From NCBI GenBank assembly GCA_029945445.1, contig JAQSCO010000005.1, positions 124,001 to 188,000 of the forward strand: a DNA stretch of 64,000 nt, in the 5' to 3' direction. Below the pieces are notes generated by a model. The model did no database searches. It was given only the letters and a program-made list of their open reading frames with translations, and was not told where the DNA came from. Positions 8,914 to 18,729 of this stretch are shown here, in pieces (positions within the stretch are counted from its first letter, which is position 1; each line of letters opens with the position of its first letter). Source of the stretch: Lacunisphaera sp. GTDB lineage: Bacteria > Verrucomicrobiota > Verrucomicrobiia > Opitutales > Opitutaceae. Position numbers and translations under genes: made by a program.

Positions 8914-11301
8914 CTAGCGGGAAGTTTCCAGTTGCAGGTCCGACCAGTAGGTCCAGTCGCTACTGGCCTGGCCCGCCGGCCCGTTGGTGATCTCCAGCTC
9001 CAAGGTGCCCGGCACGCCGGCGGGCAGGGTGACGCTGAACGGCTGCGGCCCGGTGTCCGCCGGTTCCCGGGCGGGCCGGAGCAGCCGGTGCCAGAGGGTC
9101 TGGCGGGCGCCGATCGCCGGCACGAACACCACCATGAATTCAGCGCCGTCCGTCGGCGACGGGTTGGTGGCGGCATACGCCTCCGTGAGAATGCCGAATT
9201 GTCCGCGCAAACGGATGGCTTGGCCGGTCAGGGCATAGCGGGCCAGGGCCGGCGCATGCATTTGAAAAATCCGGTGGCCCCCATCCTCGCCGACGGTCGC
9301 CCCAAAGGGCGCGCGCACGGTGAGCGGAAGCTGGGCCAACCCGGCTTGCGGCAGGGCGAACTCCGCTAAGCGGGCCGCCGGCAACTGGTCCGCCGCCGCC
9401 CGGAATGGCTGCTCGGCCCCGGTGACCGTCTCGCCATTGGCGGCAGTGGCCCGGACGGACAGCCGGTGCTCGCCCGCACCTAGGCCGGCGAAGGGCACCG
9501 CGCAACTCAGGCTCAGGGCCGCAGTGGGCGGGAAACTCGCGGCTGCCTGCACCGCGCCGTCGAGGAGCAGTTCCAGCCGCTGCAATCGCCCGGTGGCGCT
9601 GCTGCCGCCGAAGTTCACCCGGACCGCTGGCGGGTCCGTGATCGCCGGCGTCACGGCCAATGAGGGGACGCCGAGGCGGGATTCGGCGGCGCCGCCGGCC
9701 AAAGGCGGCGGCGCGCGGCGTGCAGAGTCCTTGATCAAATAAAGCCGGAAGCCCTGGCCTGCGAACCGGTCGGCCTCGGCCGTGAAATAATTTTCCGCGA
9801 CATAGGCCTGCAGCGGAGGAAACGTGGTCAGCGGGTATTTGTCCCAGAAGCGGTTCGGCCCGGCACTGCAGTCCACGATAAAGGCGGGCCGGACGGCCGC
9901 GAGTTCGCGCAGCAGGGTTTCCCTTGCGCCCGGGACGATGGCGTAGGCGGTGTCCTGCGCCGGGGCCGTGTTGGTCCAGGGGATGAGCCCGCTCAGGAAC
10001 GACCCGTAGACAAAGCGCGAGGCCGGCTTGCGGTCCGCAAAAAGATAAAGGTCGGGATGGTAGCCCCAGACAAAGATACGCTCGTCGGGCCGGGTGCTGG
10101 CCGCGATGAATTCCCCGGCGCGAAGGGACGGGTCCACGGGTTGGTGCGACTGTCTCCGCTGTTGCGCCAGCCCGAATCCGAGTTGCAGCAGGACGACGGC
10201 GGACAAAAGCAGGGTCGCCGGCCGCAGGAAGCGCCGGGCCCGGTGACGTCCGGCCCAGGCGGTCAGCCCGGCCAGGCCCAGTCCCGCCAGCAGGCAGCCG
10301 GCCGGCAGAAATTGGATGAAATAATGGTCATAGCCGCGGCCGCCCGACGCCGCTCCCGCCAGCGAGGTGCAGCCCCAGACCAGCACATAGAGCAGCTGGG
10401 ATTTGTCCGTTTTCTCGCCGGCCGCGGGCCGCGCCGGCAGCACGCGGAACAGGGCGTGGCCGGCGGTTCCTAGGAGGGCGGCGAGCACGAGGGGATACCG
10501 TGCCGCGAGCAAATGGAACGGCTGGAGGGCCGAGGTCACGCGATCGCCCGCGCCGAGCGCCGGCGCGTAATAGTCCAGATTGTAGCGCCAGGCGTAGAAA
10601 TAAAAATCGGCCAGCGCGCCGCGGGCCGCGAAATAGGCGAGAACCAGCAGGACCGGCGCGGCAAAGCCCGCCAGCACGACCGCCAGGCGCAGGACCGGCC
10701 GGCGTCTGGGCCCGCCTTCGTCTCGGGCGAGATAGACCAGCACGGCGAGCGGGGCGCCGAGGTCCAGCAACGCCGGTTGTTTGGAGAGAAACGCCAAGCC
10801 GAGCAGCGCACCGGCCCCTGCCGGCGAGCCGCGCCAGAAAAACCAGGCCGCCCAGGTGGTGAAGCCCGCCACAAACCATTCCGTATTGAGTGCGAAGGCA
10901 TCCCCCGGGAAAAACAGGCCGGTGGCGAGGACCGTGAAAAGCAGGGCGGCCCAGAGGCCGGCGGCCGGGCCCCGCCAGCGGCGGCCCAGCAGAAAAAGCC
11001 CGAAGGCCGTGGCCGCAATCAGCGCGACAGCCAGGAGGTGCATCGCCCGGATGTTGTTCTCGCCGCCGATCCGGAAAAGCACCGCGACCGCGTAGTAGGT
11101 GAGCGGCGTGCGCTGGTCGATGGCGTCCCGGTAGAGCACGCCTCCATCGAGGAGGGTGCGGGCAATCGCTGCGTGGATGGCCTCGTCGACGTTCCAGACC
11201 TTGAAGTCCAGCGTCGGCCAGCGCAGGGCCAGGCTGCCGAGAATCAGCAGGACCGCTACGATCCACGGGAACCAGCGGCGGGCTGAAAACGGCACCTTCA
11301 T
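8914..11301 (-). CDS. ArnT/PMT-like GT-C glycosyltransferase with Ig-like and beta modules
   Basis: A 795-residue protein. The ATG at 11301 overlaps the upstream TGA (ATGA). Seen: membrane segment 1 (about residues 11-27), then VWNVDEAIHAAIARTLLDGG with D39-E40, then YRDAIDQRTPLTYYAVAVLF. This is the first-loop arrangement of PMT_2/ArnT-family (GT83-like) transferases. About ten membrane segments follow. A soluble region carries RIFVWGYHPDLYLFADRKPA and the DYD-like VIVPGA stretch. An Ig-like beta domain (about 590-675) is followed by the shared C-terminal module (about 690-790; MHAPAL, GQFGIL, SPTDGAEF, DWTYWSDL). Known: ArnT-type enzymes use undecaprenyl-phosphate sugars in the periplasm. 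It is a paralogue of the product of 15498-18728. Substrate unknown. Confidence 0.82.
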   Translation of the reverse strand: MKVPFSARRWFPWIVAVLLILGSLALRWPTLDFKVWNVDEAIHAAIARTLLDGGVLYRDAIDQRTPLTYYAVAVLFRIGGENNIRAMHLLAVALIAATAFGLFLLGRRWRGPAAGLWAALLFTVLATGLFFPGDAFALNTEWFVAGFTTWAAWFFWRGSPAGAGALLGLAFLSKQPALLDLGAPLAVLVYLARDEGGPRRRPVLRLAVVLAGFAAPVLLVLAYFAARGALADFYFYAWRYNLDYYAPALGAGDRVTSALQPFHLLAARYPLVLAALLGTAGHALFRVLPARPAAGEKTDKSQLLYVLVWGCTSLAGAASGGRGYDHYFIQFLPAGCLLAGLGLAGLTAWAGRHRARRFLRPATLLLSAVVLLQLGFGLAQQRRQSHQPVDPSLRAGEFIAASTRPDERIFVWGYHPDLYLFADRKPASRFVYGSFLSGLIPWTNTAPAQDTAYAIVPGARETLLRELAAVRPAFIVDCSAGPNRFWDKYPLTTFPPLQAYVAENYFTAEADRFAGQGFRLYLIKDSARRAPPPLAGGAAESRLGVPSLAVTPAITDPPAVRVNFGGSSATGRLQRLELLLDGAVQAAASFPPTAALSLSCAVPFAGLGAGEHRLSVRATAANGETVTGAEQPFRAAADQLPAARLAEFALPQAGLAQLPLTVRAPFGATVGEDGGHRIFQMHAPALARYALTGQAIRLRGQFGILTEAYAATNPSPTDGAEFMVVFVPAIGARQTLWHRLLRPAREPADTGPQPFSVTLPAGVPGTLELEITNGPAGQASSDWTYWSDLQLETSR

Positions 11302-13340
11302 GGGGCCGCGTATTGCTCCGGTTGGGTCCAGACGGTCCAGTCCTTCGTGAGCGTGGCGCCGGGCTGAATGGTGAAAATCAGGCGCGCGTTCCGGTCCTTG
11401 GTCGCCGGCACGTCGCCCCGGAAAAATTGCAACCCGCGGTGATCGGGATAGGTGACGGGGTCTAGCACCTTGTCCAGCAGGAGCACCGACTTGCCGTCGC
11501 CCTGCCATTCAATCTGGAAGGTGGCGCCGTCGGTGAGGTCGCCTTCGCCGGTGTAGGCGCCCGGCAGAAAACCATAGCTGACCTCCAGCGTGGCGGTGTG
11601 GATGGACGAGTGCAGGACCATGCGGCTGGGGGCGTGGACCAGGATGGCTTCTTTCCCTTCCACCGGCAGGTGGGAGGCGGGTGACAGGCTGGTGACTTCC
11701 TCCACCGTGCCGCGGTAGGTCATCTTGCGGTCGAGCTTGAGCACCACGAAACTCGCATCGTGCGCGAGAAAGGGTTTCCCGTAGACCTCCAGCCCTTGCA
11801 CCGCCTCCAGGGTCGAGAACGATTGGACCGGGAGGTAGACGCGGGTCAGCAAATCCGTATGGCGCTCCTTCAACCGGGCGAGTTCATGCGGGCGCAGCAC
11901 CAGCCAGTCTGGCTGCAGGTAATGGATGAGCGCGCCCCAATCATTGGTGACCTTCGCGCGGGCCTCGACCATCTCCCGGGACGACATGCCGGGAAAATCA
12001 AAGGTTTTCAGGCCGGAAAAAAAGCCGATGTAGCCGAGCGGTTCCAAGAACACTGTATCGCCGGGTCGCGCGTGGTCGTGCAGCCATTCCCCGATCTTCC
12101 GGCGGGTGCCGTTCTCGATGTAGGTCTGTTGCGCGCGCTGTTCCCGCGCGGCTTGCACGGTGATCCAGGCCGCCATGGCGAGCAGGCCGGTGAGCACCGG
12201 CAGCACCAGGCCCCGGCTGATCAACCGCCGGGCGGCGGGCGAGGCGATACCGGCGGCTTGGTTGGCGAGGCCGCTCAGCGTCACAAAGGCGAGCAGCGTC
12301 GTGCTGGGCAGATACCAAGGGAATGGAAAGTAGGGGAAGTAACTGAGGTAGGCGTGCCCGCCGAGAAAGGCGAAGGAGGCGGCGCGCGTCTCGGTCCTTT
12401 GCCGGGGCAACAGCCAGGCTAGGCTGCAAAGGACGCCGATCGCGCGCGCGACGATGGTCAGGGCCGGCGGCCAGCCGCCGATCATGAAATACGAGGGCAG
12501 GAAAGTGTGCGCGAGGGTGTTGCTGTCGTCCGCCGGGGTAAAGGGCAGCAGGACCGCCTTCTTCAGGAATCCAGCCACGGTGCGCGGGTCGCCGATGCCG
12601 CTCTTCGCCGTGATGGTATGCGGCACGGCCGTGCCGTAATAGCCGTGGGCGAAAACCAGCCACGGCAGGTAGAGGGCCGTGGTCACCAGCCCGGCCCGGA
12701 GATACAAGCCGAGCAGTTTGGGGCGCGTCGTGTCCTGCTGCCGGGCGTCGTGAAACAGCCAGAAACCGGCCGCGACCAGGCCGATGTAGACGAAGCTGTC
12801 CGGGCGCGTCCACATCAGGCCGGCCCACGCCGCGCCCAAATGCCGCGCTTGCCGCGGGCCGGGACTGACCTGCGCCCACAGGGCATAGGCGAGGAACAGC
12901 AGCATGAAGGCCGTTTCCATGCCGTTGATGGTGAAGTCGACGATCTTGGCGTCCGTCAGGAGCAACGCCACGAGGAAGAAGCTGGCGACGCGCGCATAGT
13001 GCAGCCGCTGCGCCACGCCCCGGAGGAGCACGGCGGCCCCGGCGAGGGCGGCCATGCACATCAGCCGGAAAATCCACAGGGCGGCCGGATCGGAGGTGTT
13101 GGCGGTCAGCAGGCAGGCGACGGCGGGCAGCAGCACGCCGAGCGGGGAGGTGAACGTGTGGAGTTTGTCGCCTTCGTTGAAGACCAGGCCGTGGCCCGTC
13201 GCCAGGTTCTTGCTGGAACGGTAGGTGATGTAGTAGTCCTCCCACACGTGGTTGGTGTAGAGGGCGAACAACAGCACCACGGTCAGCGTGCAGAGACAGA
13301 CCAGGCGGGCGGAGGGTTGGCGCAGGGCGTCGGGAAGCAT
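11298..13340 (-). CDS. AftB-like GT-C glycosyltransferase with C-terminal beta module
   Basis: A 680-residue protein from the ATG of MLPDALRQPSARLV. A reading frame continues upstream to 13787 but is antisense-like and lacks conserved sequence. Seen: the first loop HVWEDYYITYRSSKNLATGH (E34-D35), FNEGDKLHTFTSPLGVLLP, about ten membrane segments, a soluble region with EPLGYIGFFSGLKTFDFPG and LQPDWLVLRPHE, and the shared module (about 560-675; ILVHAPSRM, YGFLPGAY, TDGATF, DHRGLQ, DWTVWT). It is 31 nt from the next paralogue upstream and overlaps the ArnT-like gene by 4 nt. The N-terminal 45 residues match those of the product of 4343-6364 almost exactly, which suggests recent duplication or gene conversion. 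The enzymatic assignment rests on family resemblance. Confidence 0.82.
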   Translation of the reverse strand: MLPDALRQPSARLVCLCTLTVVLLFALYTNHVWEDYYITYRSSKNLATGHGLVFNEGDKLHTFTSPLGVLLPAVACLLTANTSDPAALWIFRLMCMAALAGAAVLLRGVAQRLHYARVASFFLVALLLTDAKIVDFTINGMETAFMLLFLAYALWAQVSPGPRQARHLGAAWAGLMWTRPDSFVYIGLVAAGFWLFHDARQQDTTRPKLLGLYLRAGLVTTALYLPWLVFAHGYYGTAVPHTITAKSGIGDPRTVAGFLKKAVLLPFTPADDSNTLAHTFLPSYFMIGGWPPALTIVARAIGVLCSLAWLLPRQRTETRAASFAFLGGHAYLSYFPYFPFPWYLPSTTLLAFVTLSGLANQAAGIASPAARRLISRGLVLPVLTGLLAMAAWITVQAAREQRAQQTYIENGTRRKIGEWLHDHARPGDTVFLEPLGYIGFFSGLKTFDFPGMSSREMVEARAKVTNDWGALIHYLQPDWLVLRPHELARLKERHTDLLTRVYLPVQSFSTLEAVQGLEVYGKPFLAHDASFVVLKLDRKMTYRGTVEEVTSLSPASHLPVEGKEAILVHAPSRMVLHSSIHTATLEVSYGFLPGAYTGEGDLTDGATFQIEWQGDGKSVLLLDKVLDPVTYPDHRGLQFFRGDVPATKDRNARLIFTIQPGATLTKDWTVWTQPEQYAAP

Positions 13341-13371
13341 GGCGGGTGGCAGATGGAAACGGGTGTGCGGA

Positions 13372-15414
13372 TCAGCGGAACACACAGAAGCTCCAGCAGG
13401 TCCAGTCATTGGTCGCGGTCTTGCCCCGATCGGTGTGCAGCAGCAACCGGGCCCGGCCCGTGCTGGAGGGTGGCAGATCGCCGGCAAATGTTTGCAGCCC
13501 GCGGTCACCCGGTTCCGCCGCCGGATCAAGCGTACGCGTGGCCAGGGTCCGGATCTGGCTGCCGTCCGCCCACAGCACGCGGAAGGTGGCTCCGTCCGTC
13601 TTGGGCTCCCCTTGGTAAGCGTTGGCCGGGAAACCGTAGCTGATCTCAAAGTGCGTGGAACCGGCGGGCACGCGCAGCGACATGGTGCCGGTGGCATGCA
13701 GGAGGCGAACCCGGGTGCCGTCGATGGACATGACCGGCGCGTCGGTTCCGAATTGGTGCTGGATGCCGAGAACCTCCACATCCTCAAAGCTCTGGAATAT
13801 CCGCCGGTAGACGGTGAAATAGGAGTCGAAATTCAGCATGAAATGATCCGGCACCCGGGCCGCGGCCGCCTGCGGCCTGACGTCAAACACCTGCACCGCC
13901 CCGTAAAATTTCGTCAGCAGCTCGGGGATTTCGGAGTTGATCCGCTCGGCCTCGGAGGTGCGGAGCACCGCCCATTCGGGCGCCAGCGCCAGCAGCAGGC
14001 CCGACCAGCCGTTGCCACCCGCGCGCCGGGCCGCGACCATGCGCGGCGAGGACAGCCCCGGGTAATCATCGGTCCTCAGCTGGGAGAAATACCCGATGTA
14101 GCCGAGTGGCTCCATGAAGACATAGTCCGTCGGCTGCGCGTTTTTCGCCAGCCACTCGCCGATGCGGCGGAGGTTGCCGGTGTAGACGATCTCCTGCTTG
14201 GCCTTCATCTGCACGGCGGACGCGACCATGAAGCCGCCCTCGAGCAGCAGGGTCCACGCGGCGGCGGCGCCGACCAGATATCGCCCGGCCCGCCGCGGCG
14301 CGGAGCCCGGCCCGGCCTTGAGGTGGTCCAGCACGTGGCCGGCCACGCCGCCCCAGACGATGGCGCCAAGGATGCCGGTCGCGGGAAAATACCACGGGAA
14401 GGGAAAGTAGGGGAAATACGTGAGGTAGGCGTGTGCCCCATGGAAAGCCAGCGACGCGGCGCGCGTGGCCGGCTTCAGCCCGGGCCAGCACCAGGCGAGC
14501 GTGGCCACGGCGCCGAGGGCGCGGGCCGTATATAACAAGACGGAGGACCACCCGACGGCCTGATAATAGGTCGGCATCAGCGCACCCTCAACCGTCGTCT
14601 GTCCGGTCCACAGCCGGAAGGGCAGCAGCACAAACGTGGTGAGAAAACCGCCGGGGGTCCGGCCGGCGTTCATCGAGGCCTTCGCGATGATCGTGTGCGG
14701 CACCGGCGAGCCGTAGTAGACCCACGCCCACACGAACCAGGGCAGGTAGAGCAGGGTGCAGATCAGGCTCGCCTTCACCAGCAGGAGGAAGGCCGCGCGG
14801 CGGTCCTGCCGCTCGCGCGCGAAATGGTTGAACAGCCAGTAGCCCGCGCCGAGCAGGCCGATGTAGATGAAGCCGTCGGGCCGCGTCCACATGATGCCGG
14901 CCCACGCGGCGCCGAGGTGGCGCGACTGGTTTCTCGGCGCGGCGGCCAGCGCCCAGAACGTGTAGGCGATGAACAGCAGCAGGAAGCCGGTCTCCATGCC
15001 GTTGGTGCTGAAATCAAGGGTCTTGGCCTCCAGCGCCATGAACCCCGCCGCCAGCCACGCCGCGGTGCGGTTGCCGCCCAGCCGGAACGTGCCGAGAAAG
15101 AGCAGGCTCGCGGCGCCGGCGAGCGCGGCCGCGCCCATCCCGCGGAAAACCCAGAGCGCCGCGTCATCCGAATTGCCGCCGGTCACCCAGCACGCCAGCG
15201 CGGGCAGCAGCACGCCCAGCGGCGAGGTGAAGCTGTGCACGCGCTCGCCGGGCGTGAACACCAGCCCGTGGCCCTGCACCAGGTTCTTGCTCGTGCGGAA
15301 AGTGATGTAGTAATCCTCCCACGCGTGCCGCGTGTAGAGCGCGAAACCCAGCGCCAGCGCGGCCGTCAGCAGGAAAGCGACGACCGGAGCGGGAAATTTC
15401 TTGGGCAGACTCAT
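13372..15414 (-). CDS. AftB-like GT-C glycosyltransferase with C-terminal beta module
   Basis: A 680-residue protein, start ATG at 15414 (MSLPKKFPAPVV). Seen: the first loop HAWEDYYITFRTSKNLVQGH with E33-D34, then GERVHSFTSPLGVLLPALA, which is closer to the textbook AftB-like GERVEGYTSPL form than its paralogues. Membrane segments continue to about residue 390. The soluble part contains EPLGYIGYFSQLRTDDYPGL, and the shared module closes the protein (about 565-680; LLHATGTM, YGFPANAY, TDGATF, DRGLQTF, DWTCWS). There is an 83-nt gap to the upstream triple-module gene. Known: the acidic pair in the first periplasmic loop is the catalytic centre in GT-C enzymes. Donor sugar cannot be inferred. 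Confidence 0.82.
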   Translation of the reverse strand: MSLPKKFPAPVVAFLLTAALALGFALYTRHAWEDYYITFRTSKNLVQGHGLVFTPGERVHSFTSPLGVLLPALACWVTGGNSDDAALWVFRGMGAAALAGAASLLFLGTFRLGGNRTAAWLAAGFMALEAKTLDFSTNGMETGFLLLFIAYTFWALAAAPRNQSRHLGAAWAGIMWTRPDGFIYIGLLGAGYWLFNHFARERQDRRAAFLLLVKASLICTLLYLPWFVWAWVYYGSPVPHTIIAKASMNAGRTPGGFLTTFVLLPFRLWTGQTTVEGALMPTYYQAVGWSSVLLYTARALGAVATLAWCWPGLKPATRAASLAFHGAHAYLTYFPYFPFPWYFPATGILGAIVWGGVAGHVLDHLKAGPGSAPRRAGRYLVGAAAAWTLLLEGGFMVASAVQMKAKQEIVYTGNLRRIGEWLAKNAQPTDYVFMEPLGYIGYFSQLRTDDYPGLSSPRMVAARRAGGNGWSGLLLALAPEWAVLRTSEAERINSEIPELLTKFYGAVQVFDVRPQAAAARVPDHFMLNFDSYFTVYRRIFQSFEDVEVLGIQHQFGTDAPVMSIDGTRVRLLHATGTMSLRVPAGSTHFEISYGFPANAYQGEPKTDGATFRVLWADGSQIRTLATRTLDPAAEPGDRGLQTFAGDLPPSSTGRARLLLHTDRGKTATNDWTCWSFCVFR

Positions 15415-15497
15415 GCGCAACACAAAGGCCGCACTAAGACCCGATAGCCCGGGCGCCGCAAGCCTCCAGCAGGGCGCGGATCGTCCGGCCTCCGCGC

Positions 15498-18400
15498 TCA
15501 GCGGTCGCCGCGCAACTCCCGCCAGTAGCTCCAGGCGGCGTTCAGGTGTCCCGAGGGCGGCGGCAGGGTGTGCAGGAAGATCCGGCCGCCGGGCAGCGGC
15601 GGGATTTCGACGGAGAGCGGCTGGTCGCCGCGGTCCTCCGCGCGGGTCTTGGGCGCGAGGTGCCGCCGGAAAAGCTCCCGGCGGACGCCCTGCGCGTCCT
15701 CGGTCTCGACGACAAAGATCACGCCCTCGGTGTCGTTCGAGGTGTAGGCGGCGGCCTTGAGACCGTAGGCGGCGGTCAGCCGCGTGAGGCCTTCGCGCCA
15801 CGCGTAGACGAGAGTGGATGACGCGTGGGCCACGAGGCAGTCGCGCCCGCCTTCATCGGTGTTGAGGAAACCAAACTGACCGCGGCTCTCCGGCAGCGCG
15901 GGAAGCACCTCGTCATGGAACCGCAGCGACGTGCGCAGCAGCGTCGCGGAGAGCTGGCTCCAGAATGCCTCCGCTTTGCCGCGCCCGGTCCTGGGCTTGG
16001 CGACGAACCGCAGTGTGCCGGTCGCGGGCTGGGGCACGGTGAAGTTGAAAGATTGGACGCCCCGGTCCGCGGCAACCTTTGCGGGATCCAGTGTGCGCTC
16101 GAGCAATTTGGTCTCCTTGCCGTCCGGCGCCCGGAGCGAAACGACGAAAGCCACCGGCCCGGTTTTATCGGAACCGGTCCAGGAAGTGTCCAGCAGGCCG
16201 AAGCCGCCGGACAATTCGAACAGATCGGGTGTCGCCGTGAATTCAAAGAGGGCGGGAGCCAGCGCGACGGTGATGAAGCGGCCGTTGAACTCCGCCTGCC
16301 GCAGGTTGGCGGCCGATTCGACTTTGACGGGTTGCCGCGGCGCGCCGTCGGCCAGCAGCGCGATCGGCGACGGCGCGGCGCGCAGCCAGAGCCAGTAGCT
16401 CCAGTCGAGCACCGGGTCGTTTCGCGGGCCCGGGGTCATCAGGCAGATGATGCGGCCTTCGCCGCCGGGATGCGGCGGCAGCGGGGCATAGTCCACCGCG
16501 CGGCCCTTGACCCGGCGCGCGTCCTCGCGGTGGAAATACCGGCGGTAAATCTGGGTGAGCCGGCCGGCCGCGTCCTCGACCTGCACCACGACCTCGACGC
16601 CGTCGGTGATGGGCGCGGGCCCGCGCTCGAGGGCCATCTCCTCGATGCCATAGGCGAAAGCCAGCGAGTTCATCCCCGGGAGCCAGGGATAGACCAGCCG
16701 CGAGGGCGCGTGGGCGTCCCAGTGATCGGGGACGTCCTTGTTGGGCAGGATGGGTTCGCCGGTGATCTTGCTCGACTCGAGCGCGGCGATGGGGTGGCCG
16801 TTGAAATCGAGGGTTGGCCCGCCGATGATGGTCACGGGCGGCTTGGTGCCGAGTTCGGCTTCCGGCGAGGCGAGCGTGCCGTCCGCGAGAATCGCGGCGG
16901 CTTGCACGCGGTGGCTGGGCGCGGTGCGGTCGGCGGCGAGGATGAAGAAAACCGCCGAGACGGGCGCCTCACCGCTGCAGGGCAGCCGGCGGTAGAGCGT
17001 GCCGTCGAGATACAGTTCCACGAAGCGCGTGCCCGCCGGCGCGTGGATGGCTACGCGCGCGGTGTGTCCGGCGAGCGCCGGTTCCGTCGCGATCGTCACG
17101 TTGTCGCCGCCGGGTTGCGTGCCGGCCGGCCACGGGCGGGGCGGCGTGTGCTCCAGCCGTCGGAACATCCAGAACCCGACCAGCGCCGCCGGTTCGATTT
17201 CCACCTCCGCGTAGTCGCGTTCGATCAACGGCCAGAGCCGGGCCTGCCGGTCGAGCGGGTATTTGAGGAAGCCGCGCTGCCCGCGGCCGTCGGCGATCAG
17301 CTTGGGTGGATGTTTTTTCCAGTCGGCGAGGAAATTGTCCCACGCGCCGGGCACGACCGCATAGTCGGTGTTGATCAGGGGATCGAGGTTGGTCCACGGG
17401 ATGAGGCCGGTCAGGAACGTGCAGTAGAGGAACCGCGTCGCCGGCAGCCGCTCGCCCAGCGCGTAGATTTCCGGGTTGTAACCCCAGACGAAAATCCGGT
17501 CGTGCGGCCCGGTGTGCCGGCGCACCAGCTGCGTGACGGTGTCGCTGCCCGGGTCGGGCAGGTCCAGCTCACGGATGCGCGCGGGCAGCCGCTGGAGGAG
17601 CGAGACCGTGAGCACCACCGCGGCCGCCGCCGTCAGTGTCCGCCGGAACCGGCCCGCGTCGGCACCGCCCCAGCCGATTCGTCCGAGCCGCACGGTCAGC
17701 CAGCCGCAGGCGAGGCTCAGGCCCGGGATCAGCTGGATCGAATAATGCGAAAAGCCCCGGCCGCTGAGCGTGGTCGAGACTAAGCCGGCGGCGCACCAGC
17801 CGAGGATCAGCCAGGCCGGCAGGTCAAGCGGCCGCGGCCGCCGGATCACGCGGACAAAGACGTGGACCAGCAGGGCACAGCCGGCCAGCCCGCCGGTGAT
17901 GACCACGAGCGGACTGAATTCCCAGGCCAGTTCAAAGGGCACCCGGATCGTCTGCCACCGTTCGAGTCGGGGAATTTCCGGCACGTAGAGGGTGTTGTTG
18001 TAGGTCCAGGTATAATAGACGAGATCCGCCCACGCTCCGTGGGCCGCGAAATACACCGCGGTGCCAATCACTGGCACGGCGAATCCGGCGACGAGACCGG
18101 CGAGCAGCCCGGTCAGTTTTTTCCGGTTGGCCGGTTCGGCCCAGAACCCGAGCGCGAACAGCACGAGCGCCACGCCGAAATCCAGGATACCGGGCTGCTT
18201 GGCCAGGACGGACAGGCCGAAGGCCGCGCCGCTTACGGCGGCCCAGCCCGCGCGGCCCGAGCTCCAGGCCCGGGCGAGGGCGTAGAAGCCCGCGGTGGAA
18301 AAGAAAATCAGATACCACGCCGTGTGGGCGGGCATGGTGTCGCGCACCGAGGGCAGCACGAAGGCGAGCAGCGTGAACCACAGCGCGCCGGCCGCGCCGG

Positions 18401-18728
18401 CGGCGGCCTCGTTCATCGCGCGCGCGGCCAGCCAGAGCAGGACGGCCGTAAGCCCGATCATGAAAGTGAGCACGGTGTGCTGCGCCTTCAGGTTCCAGTC
18501 GCCGGTGGCGGCAAACACGGCGGCCTGCAGGTAGGGCACGAGGGGATTGCGCTGGTCGACGGCATCCCGGTAGGGCACCTCGCCGGCGCGGATCTGCTCG
18601 GCCATGGTGAACGTCACCGCCTCGTCCACGTTCCAGAACCTTGTCTCCCGCCCGGGCCAGCGCAGCAGGACGGTGCCCGCGAGCAGGAGCAGAAAAAACC
18701 CGAGGCGGACGACGGGGCGGAGACTCAT
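15498..18728 (-). CDS. ArnT/PMT-like GT-C glycosyltransferase with three C-terminal beta modules
   Basis: A 1076-residue protein, about 500 residues longer than a classical ArnT. Seen: first-loop motif FWNVDEAVTFTMAEQIRAGE (D35-E36) and YRDAVDQRNPLVPYLQA; roughly eleven membrane segments; a soluble tail with RIFVWGYNPEIYALGERLPA; an Ig-like beta domain (about 545-630). Three copies of the cluster's C-terminal module then follow, at about 670-790 (DAHAPSRL...ITDGVEV...DWSYWLWL), 820-945 (a diverged copy without the HAP motif, with DRGVQSF) and 955-1076 (VAHASSTL...DTEGVIF...AWSYWREL). The ATG is one base after the TAG of the upstream gene and is preceded by GGAG. Inference: a periplasmic lipid-phosphate-sugar transferase whose modules contact glycan or partner proteins. 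Confidence 0.82.
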   Translation of the reverse strand: MSLRPVVRLGFFLLLLAGTVLLRWPGRETRFWNVDEAVTFTMAEQIRAGEVPYRDAVDQRNPLVPYLQAAVFAATGDWNLKAQHTVLTFMIGLTAVLLWLAARAMNEAAAGAAGALWFTLLAFVLPSVRDTMPAHTAWYLIFFSTAGFYALARAWSSGRAGWAAVSGAAFGLSVLAKQPGILDFGVALVLFALGFWAEPANRKKLTGLLAGLVAGFAVPVIGTAVYFAAHGAWADLVYYTWTYNNTLYVPEIPRLERWQTIRVPFELAWEFSPLVVITGGLAGCALLVHVFVRVIRRPRPLDLPAWLILGWCAAGLVSTTLSGRGFSHYSIQLIPGLSLACGWLTVRLGRIGWGGADAGRFRRTLTAAAAVVLTVSLLQRLPARIRELDLPDPGSDTVTQLVRRHTGPHDRIFVWGYNPEIYALGERLPATRFLYCTFLTGLIPWTNLDPLINTDYAVVPGAWDNFLADWKKHPPKLIADGRGQRGFLKYPLDRQARLWPLIERDYAEVEIEPAALVGFWMFRRLEHTPPRPWPAGTQPGGDNVTIATEPALAGHTARVAIHAPAGTRFVELYLDGTLYRRLPCSGEAPVSAVFFILAADRTAPSHRVQAAAILADGTLASPEAELGTKPPVTIIGGPTLDFNGHPIAALESSKITGEPILPNKDVPDHWDAHAPSRLVYPWLPGMNSLAFAYGIEEMALERGPAPITDGVEVVVQVEDAAGRLTQIYRRYFHREDARRVKGRAVDYAPLPPHPGGEGRIICLMTPGPRNDPVLDWSYWLWLRAAPSPIALLADGAPRQPVKVESAANLRQAEFNGRFITVALAPALFEFTATPDLFELSGGFGLLDTSWTGSDKTGPVAFVVSLRAPDGKETKLLERTLDPAKVAADRGVQSFNFTVPQPATGTLRFVAKPRTGRGKAEAFWSQLSATLLRTSLRFHDEVLPALPESRGQFGFLNTDEGGRDCLVAHASSTLVYAWREGLTRLTAAYGLKAAAYTSNDTEGVIFVVETEDAQGVRRELFRRHLAPKTRAEDRGDQPLSVEIPPLPGGRIFLHTLPPPSGHLNAAWSYWRELRGDR

Positions 18729-18729
18729 C

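Noticed and set aside
13341..13787. Upstream extension of the AftB-like gene to 13787
   Set aside because: It overlaps the module-coding end of the neighbouring gene and reads as Pro/Arg/Ser-rich sequence with no membrane or family signature.
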